A stretch of 64,000 nt of DNA from Litsea cubeba. Lineage: Eukaryota; Streptophyta; Magnoliopsida; Laurales; Lauraceae. The notes below the pieces were generated by a model that was not told where the DNA came from, did no database searches, and worked only from the letters and a program-made list of their open reading frames with translations. The position numbers and the translations under genes were made by a program. Positions 13,201 to 25,054 of this stretch are shown in pieces. Each line of letters starts with the position of its first letter. Position 1 is the first letter of the stretch. The stretch covers positions 12,580,831 to 12,644,830 of the forward strand of contig CM022944.1 in the NCBI GenBank assembly GCA_012931725.1, written 5' to 3'.

Positions 13201-16200
13201 AAACAGCCTTTCTTCTAATTTTTGTGCACCATACCTGATCCAACCTCCATCTTGAAGCTGGAAAATGACATCCACCAAATCTAACAAAGGAAGACTAAGA
13301 TTTGGAGGCACCCACTGCATTAAAGAAGTATGTATCATCAAAATTACGTACATGATTGCCAATACATAGCAGTCAAACATTGTCGAAGGGGTAAACTGTA
13401 CCTTCCTATGAGATATGGGCTTTGCTACTATGAGAACAACTCTCATGGGAATATGTGATCACAATACGAGGGGGATAGAAAGATGTATCTAGGTAGGCCC
13501 CAGATATCATACTTGGGATCACTCCTATGCCCCCAACCCCTTATTCATGACTCCGTGGCCCACAAGTTTCACGGCTTTATATTTATACAAAAATCCTGAC
13601 CCTTCATCCAATTGCCCACTTCATTCGATGGTTGTAAACCATAGGATCCAATGACTATTTGGGTGTGTGGGCGTGGGGGTCTCGTGTGTGGGGTTGTGTC
13701 TCATGTGTGTGATCTATTCAGATGGACCATCAAGTAGGCCCTACTATGAGGTGTGCACTAAAAAAAGGGTGTGCATTGGAAAACACACACAAAATAATTT
13801 TCAAATGCGGCCAGTGCGCAAGGCAAGCATCTGATTGTGGGGCCCAATGGACAATAATTTTCAAGTGTGGCCGGTGCGCACGGTAAGCACCTAATTGTGG
13901 GGTCCGATGGACAATAATTTTCAAGTGTGGCCGGGCCGCACGGTAAGCACCTAATTGTGGGGCCCATGAAAGCCCACTGATGATCCATCCTAGGGTCCAC
14001 AAAACCAGGACCTCTCCTGATAGGCACCAATCCCATGGTTCTACACCCATCCGAATGGCCAGCCATTGGATAAGGTGATTTTTTTTCATATACATGTACA
14101 TAAAGTTGTTGAAACTTGTGGGCCCTTGATCAAGGGGCCCACGTGATCATGTGAGCCCCTGTCACTGTACATTGATGGGGGATTGAAACAATCACATCTC
14201 TAGGTGGGGCCCCACACAGAGGTGTGCACAAGCTTCCCTTGTGTGCAGTACAACTTTGTGTGTGTAGATTGATGATCCAGTGCACATGATGCGCATGGTG
14301 CTTATGGTGTACACCACCTAGTGAGGCCCACCTAGTCATCCATCCGAGTGGACCACAAAATCGGGACCCCCTTGATAATCACTGGATTCCAAGGATTCCA
14401 GGGTTTACACCCATCCGAATGGACTGGACCATTGGATCAACTGTTTTTTTTTTTTTAATATAAATAAATTGAAACTTGTGGTCCGTTAATCAAGGGGTTA
14501 AGATTATCAGGTTGGCGCCCAATTTTTTATGCAGGTAGGGCCCACCCAAATCTTCCAATCCCCAAGTCCCATCCCCAGGTGGGCTCCACAGCAAGGTGTG
14601 CCTCGTAATATTCGCGTGCAACCACCTCACACCGAGCATACCATGTGAGGTAGCATGTGAGGCCCACCTGATCACCGATCCATATGGACCATCCCCCCCA
14701 CCCCCACGCGCGCATCCCTTAAATACGTCACTGGATTCCACAAACCTGCACCTATCCGTTGGGACCAGACCGTTGGATCGAGTCTCAGAAAGCTTTTTTA
14801 GATATAAAGCCATCAAATTTGTGGGCCATGGATCAAGGGGTTAGGATCATCAAAATGACTTGAAATTTGACACTTGGGTTCTTCCCATCCCATATGGATC
14901 TTTCCATCCCCACCCTTCCCTAATCTGTTGGGCACCAGGAGGGCCTCGACAGCATCTACCTTGCACGGTGAACGTGCAAGGTGGATGCACAGAAGCAGTG
15001 CTATATATATAGCAATGTTCCATAGACCATGGCATATACAATTGTCTCTAAAATAATTAACACCTACTAAAAAAATGATATTAATAGCCATTTAGAAAAT
15101 AATGATAATATGGTAGTTATTTAACCAGCATATAAAAGCCATTACCTCAGTAGGAAGTGTTGGGTCAGCACCATCAAGATGTAACAATGATACATCTTCT
15201 GTTTTATCAGGCCCTCCTGAAACTTTTAAAGGTTTAGAAGATTTAATGAAAGAAGAGGCATTCTTTTTCCACCTTCCATCTGAATCACTCCCTGAATGAT
15301 CCTCAGTCAGATTTTCATACTCCTTTCCAGGGTTTTTCCTTGAGAAATACTTCGTACTTCGATTTATTGAATGCAAACTATCCGGTGCACAGGTCTTCTT
15401 CATTTGCAAAGTAGTTCCCTTGTGTTTGATACCTAAATGTTCTCCCTGAGAGAATAACTGTTTAGTTGTAGCTTCCATTGAACTTTGAATCTTCTTTGGA
15501 CTCTTGTCGTAAGGCTTATTATCTAGTTTGACTACAAAAAATAAGGATATCATTTATTGGAATAGGTAAGCATAAAAAGAAATTAGAGGAGCCCGTAATT
15601 ATCCTAGAAAACACCAACTTACCTAATAGCGTTTCAATGATAGATAGCGAATTTGTGAACAAGTAAGTCTGCACAATATAGAAAGAATTATGTATTTTTA
15701 GAAAGAAAAATTGATAGTTAACTAGACAAGGAAAAATGATAAGAATATCAAACCTGGGAATCTACACTAAGGAAATCCCATACTTCTATTGATTCTGATA
15801 ATGTTGGAAACCGAAGTAGCTTCTGAGAAGTGATACAGTGAAGAGTCATTGATTGATCAGCAACCAAATCAATACAAGATTAAAACACATCCAATATTCA
15901 AAGGTGCTAGAATGAGGTGTTATGTGCATAAAAATACTTTCTAATTACCGTGTAAGGAACAAAAGAAATAAATCTATGCAGCCACTTTTAAGAGGGTACA
16001 CTTCATTTGAACATCGCAACCATTGATTAAATCAGGATGGTTGCAAAGTTGCACTGTGGTTTAAATGGCAGCATTCCCAACTAAAGAAATGCAATTTTCT
16101 CAGGTCATTTCAATCATAATAAGTTGCAATCACTAGAATTATACTCTAGAAGGATGTAAGATCCAACAATGAATTTTTAAATTACATCCAACCTCTCTTT

Positions 16201-19200
16201 AGTATAATGTTAACTATGCGTTTTTTTATACACAAAATAACCTGAACAGAATTGTTCAAGCAGAAGAATTATGGTCATTAGAGAATTAAAATACAATCCA
16301 CCATTAGGTAGCTTTCAACACATGCTCAAATATTAGAAGCATTAATTCAACTATCAATTTGCTAAAGTAAGGATTGAGTATAAAACCTTCAAGTACGTGT
16401 CAAGCAATATACACCTTTCATGAACAACAGAGGCATCTAAACCTGATGAGAGAAAGTGTTTGGGTGGCAAACTAAGATTATACTCCGAAAAATCTTTAAG
16501 ACGGCGATGTAGCTCCTCAAAATGACGGAACCTAATAAAATCATATACAAAATTCAGGCTATAGAGATTTTTTTTTTTTTAAGATAGAATATTACTGACT
16601 AGTGAATGACAGTATGACGCAACAAAGCATAATCATTGAATGAAGTGTAACTGCATTAGAAGTACTTAACACAGAGTAACAAAATTAAATGAAGAAACCA
16701 ATGAAGGGTAAAAGGGAAAGTTTACTATATTATGTGTAGCACCTTCTTTTGACTGACCAGCAAGTGTTATCTGCATCTATCACAGAGATGGAATACACTG
16801 CAAATGTTCTAGAACCACTCCTGACAACGTTGGCACCCAATACCTGAAACAGAAAATGAGCACACAACTTTCATGCTATCAGTATACTTACATAGCACCC
16901 AACACTTACAGTATTCAAAAGAAGGAGAAAACCTGGAGCTTTATCAGAAACTAACCTCACATCTCAACTTTAGGAATGAACCAGCCAACACAGAGTTCTT
17001 GTTAGTCTTCACAGATGAATTACAAGCATTAGATGTAGATATAGACGGTATAGATGAAGATGTGGCTGCTCCACTATGAACTCTGCCCAAGTTTTCCAAG
17101 TCTGTACCATCACTAGATTCTTCCACATTTGTATCATGTTTTGATGCATTAAGTATCTCTTGGCCGTCTTTTAGCAAGAGGGTGCTTCTTTGAACCTCTT
17201 GCCACATGGACACTTTTTGACGACTGGGCCTAGACCTTTTCCTTCCTAAAAAATTACTCTTATCGCTCCTTGACTGATTGCCTTCAGAATTTTCAAGAGG
17301 ATGCCGGATATGTGAAACTGCAGTTTTTCTGTTATTTTTACTATCCCAAACTTTGGTTACAGGAGAATCAAGTGTCAATCTGCTTTCCTCATCTTCACCT
17401 GTACAAGAGCTATCACTCTGCAGTTCATTCTCCTCTGAATGCATTGGATCATGTTCTGCTTTCTCTTGAAATGACTTCACTAGATTTTGACCTGAGATGT
17501 TCCCATCAAAATGGGTATATGAGTTTCCCACCAAGTGTGGATCCATATGATGAGACACCTTCAAATAATCAATAGTATGATTACTCTCTAACTGTGAATT
17601 CTGCGCAGTTTGCCTAACTGACTCATTTTCACCTTCTTTCTTTTTGTAATGTCGCCCTTTTGTCCACATATTTTCCAAATGCTCCGGAGCAAGAACTTGA
17701 GTTTTTCTTTGGGAAATAATATCTAAAATCTTTCCCCACTTTCCAACTGGCCGTTTTGCCGCAACGTTTTTTCCCTCACTAAATTGAGAATCCGAACTCA
17801 AAGAACCACTAGGATGAGATGACTGAGAACCATTAGATAAAGGGTTCGACTTGGTGGGATGCAATTCATGATTCACAGGGATCACTCTATGAGATGACTG
17901 AGAACCATTAGATAAAGGTATTTCGTTAGAAATGTTTGTCATGGGTTCATCTGAAATAATTTCAGAATGATTGTTTTTCAACTGTACAAGTTCGACTCCT
18001 TTATTAGAAGGGTCCAGGAACACACAAAAATTATCAGATGAAGTCCTGGAAGATAGCTTGGTTTGAGATGCAGCTTGTGCTGAGGGTGCAACTCCTTTAT
18101 CAGTCTTGCTTGTAATAGAAAGGACCAAAGATTCAATCCTTTCATTAATAAACCTGCCATAATAGTCCAGAATGATGAAAAATAAAAGTGAAAAGGCAAC
18201 AAAAGAGTAAGTAAAACAACCACCACCACCTTGGGCAAGCCAAATTCAGGACAGGCTGCATCACTGCACAAGCAAGAAGCTCCCTAACAATATAACAGAA
18301 AAAAGAACATTGCAGGTCTTCAGGCTCAAAAGTTAAAGGGATGAGTCCACCCATCAAATGTTGCAACACCTAGAAAAGTAAAGACGTGCAAAATCATCAT
18401 CAGTGTGACAATAGAGGGACTTCCTTAACAAACTCCCTTTGAATCAATATAGACAAGATATAACATTTTATTTGCTACATTAGAGATTCAAACTCACACA
18501 CTCTACTCACACATCATGTCCCTGGCCAGCTGAGCTATAGCTGAGGGACAACAAGATATAACATTACTTGCCCATTTAATGCTAAAAGAACACTAAAGAA
18601 AATCAGGTGCCAAACCTTGTGCTCAGCTTCAGCGGAAAACAGAGCTGGATGCAACTTGTTCTCAGAAGCCAGAATTGTCTTTAATTGTGCATCATGATAA
18701 CTAGTAAGTAGTTTCTGTGACTTGTGATTTCCAATCTTCGCTCGAAATGAGCGATAAAGCTCCAAGTTACTGCAAATGACATTGATAATATCCCTGCAAG
18801 ATCTCAAGTTAATGGATAACTACAGAAAATAAATCTCAAAGTAAAAGCAACTAAAAAATAAAATAAACATAGCAAAAAATAAAAAATAAAAAATAAAAAA
18901 CAACTGTAAGACCAAAACCTGGTAAGAAGATTGATAAGATTTACATCTCGAGCACGAAATGAAACTTCTCCAAGGACACTGTTAATAATCTGCACCAGCT
19001 CCTCTGGACCATCCTTATCAGGTGTTAAGTGGGAGTACCAGAGATCAGTGACCCACTCAGAAACTATATGTCTGGTGAACTGATCAATCGCTGCCACCAC
19101 AATAGGAGAATTCACCTTTATTCTCCAGTTCAGCTTTTCTAGGTGAACCTTGGCGGCATCAAGAGTCTTCTTTTGACAAAATTTATTGGCTGAGGCTGGT

Positions 19201-22200
19201 TTTCTGTATGCTGCACTTTTTCTTCTCATATCAAGGTCAATTGAGATGTAGCGAAAAAGGATGACCAAGGAGACAGCAAGTGGCAAATTGACCCAAACTG
19301 AGGAGCTTGTTACTGAGGAGAAGATAGTAACAGATACTTGTGATTCATGGAGAAATTTAATCACCGATTTTACATGTAAAATACAAGTAACTAATGATAA
19401 GCACTTTCTGTAGACATCAAGAAAAACTATTAAAGAAAGCCTTACAAGAAGCCGTATATATCAGCAGAAAGGAAATGACCATGGTGGCCACTCCAAGCAC
19501 CCCACACAACACAACCCAACCGAACTACAACAGTAAACATCTAAAGCATAAAAGTAACAAAGAAAACCACCACAATCTAAGGAATAACATCTCCAAACTA
19601 AAGGGAATGACACTATCCTCCTTGCCACACCACGCATGTCACATCTGTTTTGATTCTTAAATGTAAAAAGAAGAATCATATGGGTGTTTATTTTCCTATT
19701 TTGTGCTGACAAGGGTACGCACGTGGTATTTGATTCCCTGGGGCACATGCGCGACCCCACAACACACGTGCACCAGGTAAATTTGAGGGGAGTCAAACAC
19801 ACGACGTGAAGAGCAAACCGACACCTTAATAACTTATACCAACAAAAACCCAGGTGCGTAAGAACAATCATATGATTAGCCAGCACATTGTAGTGAACCA
19901 GTTTGAATTCTTCAATCTTTTAAGAGATGAATGAACGCAACTCACTCATATAAACAAGGTTTAAGCACAAAGGCTACAGGAGTAAAGGAAATTAAGACGA
20001 TTCAGTAATAGCATCGAAGAACCATAAAGGAAACTCAGAAGAATCAAACTAATATTATGAGTGCCAATATCCATGTATGGATGTGATATAGTCACAACCA
20101 TGTTGCACTATTTTCATATAGAATCACTGCTAGTGATATTGGAGGTGTTTCTAAGAAAATTTTGGGATATTGGTAACCTCATCCTTTAGGGTGTCTGAAA
20201 TTCAACATAGATGGAGCTGCTAGAGGGAAACTGGACCATCAGCCATTGATGCAGTCTTCTTGATGAGAGAGTTTCCTCACACCGTCTTAAAAGTCATCTT
20301 TTCTAGCCTATAAGGGTGAGAAATATTCTAATGAAGCAAAGCTTATGGATATTAGGGAATAGGGATGCACTTTCAATTTTTATGGGCTCATGTTTGGGTA
20401 GATTAATGCTAGAGAGTGATTCATATAACCCTAGAAATTAGAGAAGAAAAGCTACATGGAAAAATGTGTTTTGTGTTAATAAGATTTGCAGGTTTGGGGA
20501 GGTTGACTTAATTGACATTTTTATTTTAGAATGTAATGGGAGACTGATGCATTGGCCAAGCAAAGGGTTGATAGAGAGCATATCTGTACATAAGATCCAT
20601 GTAGTAATTCTAACAACTTGTGTTTTTTCTACATCCTTTTTTCTCTCTTTTAGATTTGCTTTCTCTTTCCTTTATATCAATCCATAATAGAAGATAAAAT
20701 CTTCACTCTTCAGTAATTCCCTTTCTTTTCCAATAAAATTTCCCCATTGCCGATGCATGAACAATAAAAAGGAAAGAAAGAAATAAAGAAACGGGTGATT
20801 CTAAACTCACCCACATCTTTTGTTGTACCCACCCACAATTTTTTTTTTTAATTATACATGACGAAAATACCCCTCTTCCTCTCCCTGCTCCAGCGACACC
20901 CCCAAACACCCCAGCCAAACCCATCTTCCTCACCGTGCACTTCATCTCCCCCCACATCTCCATCCTTGTCTTTCTCACCCCCCAGCGTGCAGAACCCACT
21001 CCCCACCATCGTTTTCTTCTCCCTCCATCTCACGACCACCAGGTGCAGCGCCCCCATCTTCCTCCTCTGCTCGGGCAACGCCGCCGCCTTACTCTTCTTC
21101 TCCCTCTCGATCTTGCCACCATCTTCCGCACCTCCGCGCGCCTCTCTCCTTCATCTCTCCCCCCCCCCTCTCTTCTCCTTCCTTTGTTTCTCTCTGTCCC
21201 TGCTTTACCACATCTCTCCTTCCATCTCCATTTTCCCCTCCGCTGCAACTCTCTCCGCCCTCTCTTGATTGCAGTATTCTTCAGAGGTGCACGAAGTTTT
21301 GGAGCCGTGCGCATAGAGAGGTGCACGGCCGAAAAATTCCGTGCATTTTTCATTTGCACGGTTTATCATATCCGTGCAGCCTTCTCCAAATGTGCACGAA
21401 GTTTTCGAGCCGTGCACATAGAGAGGTGCACGGCTGAAAAACCCCGTGCATTTATCAATTGCACAGTTGGAAAAACCCGTGCATTTATCAATTGCACGGG
21501 TTTATCACCCCCTGTCTCCTTCTTCTTGCACTTCTCTTCTTCTTCCTCTTCTCCTTCCTTTTCTCTCTCTTTTTTCCCTCTCTCCTCTGTTTTTCTCCTT
21601 CTTCTTCTCTCCTCCCTGTCACCGCTGCACCCTCGCACCACCCCCTGGATCACCGCTCCCACCTTCTCTTCTCCTTCCCTTGTTCTTCTTCTCTAACCGG
21701 GGGATGCAGGCGGTGAGCGAGAGAGATAGAGAGAGGGAGAGTGCAAGGCAGCGATAGGGTTGGGCGGACGTGGCCGGAGCAGGTTCGTTGGACGTGACCG
21801 GAGCAGGGAAGGGAACAGGAAGGAGAGAGGAGAAGAGAAGGGTATTTTAGGCATTACTCAAAATGTGGGTGGGTACAGCAAAAGATGCGGGTGAGTTTAG
21901 AATCACCCTAAAGAAACAAACACACTTCCCGTAGTAACCACTTGAATCAATAAGTACTGAGGACATCAGATTGTTGCCTAAATAATTCAGTTTCAGTCCA
22001 AGTTCAAAACACAAATGCAAAATAACTGAAAGATCAACATTTAAAAAAAAAAAAAAACCAACCCAAGACACAGTGATAAAAACACAATCCTACTCACATG
22101 AAATTGGAGAATATGATTACATTTCATCACAATATACCAAAGTACAACCAGCAGAAACCATAAGTCCAAAATCACCACAAATTGAATAGACTTGGGCAGC

Positions 22201-22616
22201 AATTTGACATTGAAGCAGGAAAGTTACTCTTCCCATCCCATCAAAAATATAATAATTAAATAAATAAACCCTAAACTTCCAATTCAGTAATGAATGAATG
22301 ATACAAAATCATGATTTACAGACAAAATGCTCTTCCACCGCCAAAAAAAAAGACGTTCCATGCCTCGCAAACACGAATCATCATGAAAAAAGGATGATTT
22401 TCACAGCCATCAAAATTAAACCTAATGAGTCCAAATCCAAATGTACAAAATCAATGAAACTAATCGCGCGTTTTCGATCTCCAATCAATGCCAACATATT
22501 CAAATTTTAAAAAGCTAACACTTACATGACATGAGATACGACAGTCCGAAAACGCATACTAGTACCAACACGATCCGCTTCTTACCCTCCTCAACAAGAT
22601 CCTTCGCAGAACTCAT
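7258..22616 (-). CDS. PXA-PX-Nexin_C domain protein (sorting nexin-like), 15 exons, 1131 aa
   Basis: Exons on the minus strand: 22616-22526, 19312-18919, 18793-18616, 18369-18230, 18153-16956, 16843-16743, 16531-16387, 15822-15754, 15668-15623, 15531-15146, 13314-13235, 13105-12970, 10023-9807, 8945-8863 and 7389-7258. They total 3396 nt, exactly 1131 codons plus TAG, all with GT-AG borders. The N-terminus (MSSAKDLVEEGKKRIVLVLV) has two membrane segments near residues 13-30 and 37-52. A PXA domain follows (about 100-290: LDAAKVHLEKLNWRI to NLACPRFINERIE), then about 380 Ser-rich, probably disordered residues. The PX domain (about 665-775) contains RTFAVYSISV, WSVKRRFRHFEELHRRL and LPPKHFLSS; Nexin_C (about 910-1131) contains WVPPNLSLPLLDLVD, ILWPDGIF and LDLLELLLLSAFPELD. 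By family knowledge it should bind phosphoinositides on endosomal or vacuolar membranes. The linker repeats LSNGSQSSH twice. Introns 1, 10 and 12 are expanded by repeats. Confidence 0.95.
10495..10905. repeat. Diverged 224-bp tandem duplication in sorting nexin intron 12
   Basis: Two diverged copies starting at about 10495 and 10719 share TTGCAAGACCAGCAAAA-like, CACCTACAGAACCGG-like and TTTGGGACTACACT segments in the same order. Confidence 0.7.
11831..11942. repeat. 56-bp tandem duplication in sorting nexin intron 12
   Basis: A unit starting CTCTTATTTTC at 11831 is repeated at 11887 with almost no change. Both copies contain CCTTAGCACCAATAAAATTT. Confidence 0.9.
12906..12929. repeat. AT microsatellite
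   Basis: An alternating AT run in sorting nexin intron 12, close to the exon 12 donor. Confidence 0.85.
13797..13970. repeat. 60-bp tandem repeat, three copies
   Basis: Units of exactly 60 bp, each with TTTTCAA.TG.GGCC, GTAAGCA.CT.ATTGTGGGG and GGACAATAAT, follow one another in sorting nexin intron 10. The third copy is incomplete at its end. Confidence 0.88.
13975..14860. repeat. Three diverged satellite-like units of about 350 bp
   Basis: Landmarks recur in order three times: a CCATCC..GGACCA segment, GATTCCA or CCAATCCC, ACACCCATCCGAATGG, a T-run with ATATAAA, then GAAACTTGTGG and ATCAAGGGG. The landmark TCAAGGGG lies near 14132, 14492 and 14834, so units are about 340-365 bp. Confidence 0.65.
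14959..14981. repeat. 9-bp-stem palindrome in sorting nexin intron 10
   Basis: CCTTGCACG and CGTGCAAGG are separated by GTGAA and could fold as a short hairpin. Confidence 0.6.
18480..18550 (-). repeat. tRNA-derived SINE-like head
   Basis: Read on the minus strand it contains TAGCTCAGCTGGCCAGG, like a tRNA A box, and GAGTTTGAATCTC, like a B box. The spacing fits a pol III internal promoter, but no folded tRNA or clear tail is visible. Confidence 0.45.
20180..20690 (+). mobile_element. Decayed LINE RNase H fragment in sorting nexin intron 1
   Basis: The plus strand shows broken RNase H motifs: LKFNIDGAARG, GSCLGRLMLESDS and a CVNKICRFGEVD segment. Several stops and frame changes separate them, typical of an old LINE 3' end. 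Confidence 0.6.
20793..21908. mobile_element. Non-autonomous Mutator-like TIR transposon, 1116 bp, 9-bp TSD
   Basis: The ends are near-perfect inverted repeats of about 46 bp starting GGGTGATTCTAAACTCACCC. They are flanked by an exact 9-bp target duplication, TAAAGAAAC, at 20784-20792 and 21909-21917. Nine-bp duplications are the Mutator hallmark. The interior is extremely pyrimidine-rich and encodes no transposase; it also has GTGCACGG-containing repeats at 21290-21500. It sits in intron 1 of the sorting nexin-like gene. Confidence 0.92.
21285..21500. repeat. Internal GTGCACGAAGTTTT.GAGCCGTGC repeats of the MULE
   Basis: A block with TGCACGAAGTTTT, GAGCCGTGC.CATAGAGAGG and GCACGGC.GAAAAA occurs at 21289 and again at 21391. 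Shorter GTGCATTTATCAATTGCACG units follow. Confidence 0.8.
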
Positions 22617-23342
22617 TTCCAATACACGTAAAAAAACATCAAAAAGACAGAAAAACTAGAGAGAAATCAGAATCCATATGAATTTGAATTCGTTTCCAAG
22701 ACTCTATCATATCATTTCAATCCTCAAAACTAGTCTGAAATCACATGAGAATGATATCGATGGTGACACAAACGGCAAAAAAGGAAGAAATCGATGGAAT
22801 GCACGAAAAAACCAGGGGATTGTTGGTAGAGGAAAAATGAAATCTTGGGCAGAGGATTCAATGCAATTGGATGCTGATTTGCAGAGAAACGAAGGGTTTG
22901 GTTTTTCCTTCGGTGATTCGGAGAATGTGTTTACGAGCGGTTGGTTTAGACGACGGTGTCACAAGGTTCAGAATGCTGGACGTACGTTTTTGTAACTTTA
23001 TCGGTTTTTTCATGCAAACCCCTGTGGTGTTATATATTTGTATGTAAACCCCTGTGATGTGGTCATTGTAAAATACCTCCTCTTTTTTGTTCGAATGTTA
23101 GGAAACTCTCCTCGCCCCGGTCAAACTTTTCAAAGGATGATTATGGAATTTGCTTTTAGGTGTAATTTGGGTCAGGCAAAACCTGAAACTATTTGATCAG
23201 ACCCAACAGAAAGTGAATTTGGGTTGAGGCTATTCTTGTCTGGGCTGGGCTCGATCGAGCCTGATTTGTAAAACATACAAGAAAATTGATATAACTTAGG
23301 ACAAGTCTGATGTCTTATTAATGTTAATTCCTCTAAAAAAAT

Positions 23343-24311
23343 GAAAACTACCAGAAAAATCCCCATAGGACCGACGAGGACCTAGTAGCATGTTCAAGAA
23401 GGGATGGGTCCTTAAATTCCTTTTCAGACTTTTATTTTATCATTTTGCGATATGGTTGATATCGACCATTTTGTAGTGTTCAGTAAATAAGACAGTTACA
23501 TGTTGAAAAAAATCTAACTGACAGACTGATCGATATCGACCATTAGATGGTCGATATTGATCAGTCTGTCGTATTCAACGAATAAGATAGTTATAAGTTG
23601 GAAAAAATATGACCAACAGATTGGTCGATATCGACCATTAGAGCTAAATAGTGATGGTCGATATCGACCATTAGATCTAAGAAGAAGAAAAAACGCTTTT
23701 CTCTCTTTCGTAGGCGAGCGAGAAGAACGTAGATCAGATGTTCGACAAAATGACTGAAAGAGTATCAAGAGCAAGATGGCAGTAAGTGAATATATGGGGC
23801 TGTGTAGTATGCGCAATTGGGGTGCAAGTGCAGGGAGGCAATTTGAGGGGGCTGTGAGTGCAGGTGGGCGTCTTGTGGTTACGAGTATGGTACTGTTGTT
23901 GGTGTGGTCGCGCAGTGAAGGTAGCAACGCTGGTGTTATGAAGGAGAATGGAGAAAATGAGAGTAGGTACGGTAGTGGGGTGAAAGTGGTGCGGGTGCAG
24001 TGCAGAGGGAGAAGGGAGGAAGGAAGACAAGTTGGAGATATATGGAGAAGGAAAGGAAGGGAGAAATAAAGAAAAGAAAGGATGAAGGAGATGGCTGAGC
24101 GTGCACTGCAGTGGTGCAGGCATAGTGCGGGGATAGGAAGTGCAGCGTAGGTAGGTGCGGGGAAGGAGATGGGACCGAAATGAACACGATAGAATGGTCG
24201 ATATCGACCAACCTACAGAAAAGGTCAAAAGACCCCTCTCGTCTTCAACATGCTATTGGGTCCTCGTCGGTCCTATAGGGTCTTACGGGAATTTTTCCAG
24301 TAGTTTTTCCC
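23343..24311. mobile_element. Non-autonomous TIR transposon, about 969 bp, with GGTCGATATCGACC repeats
   Basis: The ends are inverted repeats of about 75 bp: GAAAACTACCAGAAAAATCC at left, and GGGAAAAACTACTGGAAAAA when the right end is read on the minus strand. They stay alignable through ACCGACGAGGACC and TAGCATGTT. The flanks share AAAAAAAT (23335-23342 and 24312-24319), possibly a 9-bp duplication with one mismatch. The palindrome GGTCGATATCGACC recurs near both ends. No transposase is visible. Confidence 0.85.
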
Positions 24312-24563
24312 AAAAAAATTTATGAAGAAGGTGTACCAATCCTCGAACCCTTGACCTCTTCCATGTGCTTCTAATCATGCAATCATTATTGTTCTATGAG
24401 TAATAGTGTGAATCTAGATATGGTTAAATTGTACTTTTAAAGTCTTCTGATTTTCTTTTACACTGTTTTATAAAATTTATTTCAGCGACATATAATTTAT
24501 CTTAATATCAAATGAAGGTGAGTGCCAACCGAGGATTAGCAAGTAGAGAGATGCTATTCAAAA

Positions 24564-24676
24564 CCGATGTGGAGCCTGAATTGGAGCATGAATTCTGAAA
24601 ACGTGAAAAGACATTTGAGTGAAAGACATTTGAGGGTCAAAGATGTCATTACAATCCAATTCAGGCTCCACATCGG
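24564..24676. repeat. 22-bp perfect inverted repeat, hairpin-forming
   Basis: An arm beginning CCGATGTGGAGCCTG at 24564-24585 is the exact reverse complement of 24655-24676, with a 69-nt loop. The loop repeats AAAGACATTTGAG twice. Confidence 0.85.
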
Positions 24677-25054
24677 TCTGAATATCATTTCTTTAGCAAG
24701 TATAAGTGAGTCTGTGATAAATGGGTGCCACGAGAAACTAAAATTTTTACCTAGTGTAGAATCATTTGAAGGTTTTCTCTCTTAAGAGAGAGATCTTGCG
24801 GCTTTCGCTCCAACACATGAGACCCTTTGTATGAAGTGATCATAAGTTCAGTCCCCTCACAGTCACTAAACCTTATGAATCTTATAATTTGATACTAATC
24901 CAAATTATATTCATTGTTAGATTGAAGTCCATAGAAAGGTAATTTTAAAAAATCACTAAAATTAAGGCTCCTAAATCACTTGTTGTAATGGTCTAATTGA
25001 AATAGTTTTTGCTCAAATTCATATTTACAATGAAACATTTTCGTTATTAATTAA

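Noticed and set aside
13797..13970. Regular 60-bp repeats resembling a CRISPR array
   Set aside because: The whole unit is repeated without unique spacers, and this is a plant nuclear intron.
13730..14101. Minus-strand frame with repeated peptide (PQLGAYRAxRPHLKIIVHxAP)
   Set aside because: The repeat is only the translation of the 60-bp tandem DNA repeat in an intron.
20935..21696. Plus-strand open frame of 253 codons, Ser/Leu/Phe/Pro-rich
   Set aside because: It lies in the C/T-rich interior of the MULE and has no domain; openness comes from base composition.
23734..24228. Minus-strand open frame of 164 codons, Ser/Pro/His/Leu-rich
   Set aside because: It runs across the C/T-rich body and palindromes of the 969-bp TIR element with no recognisable domain.
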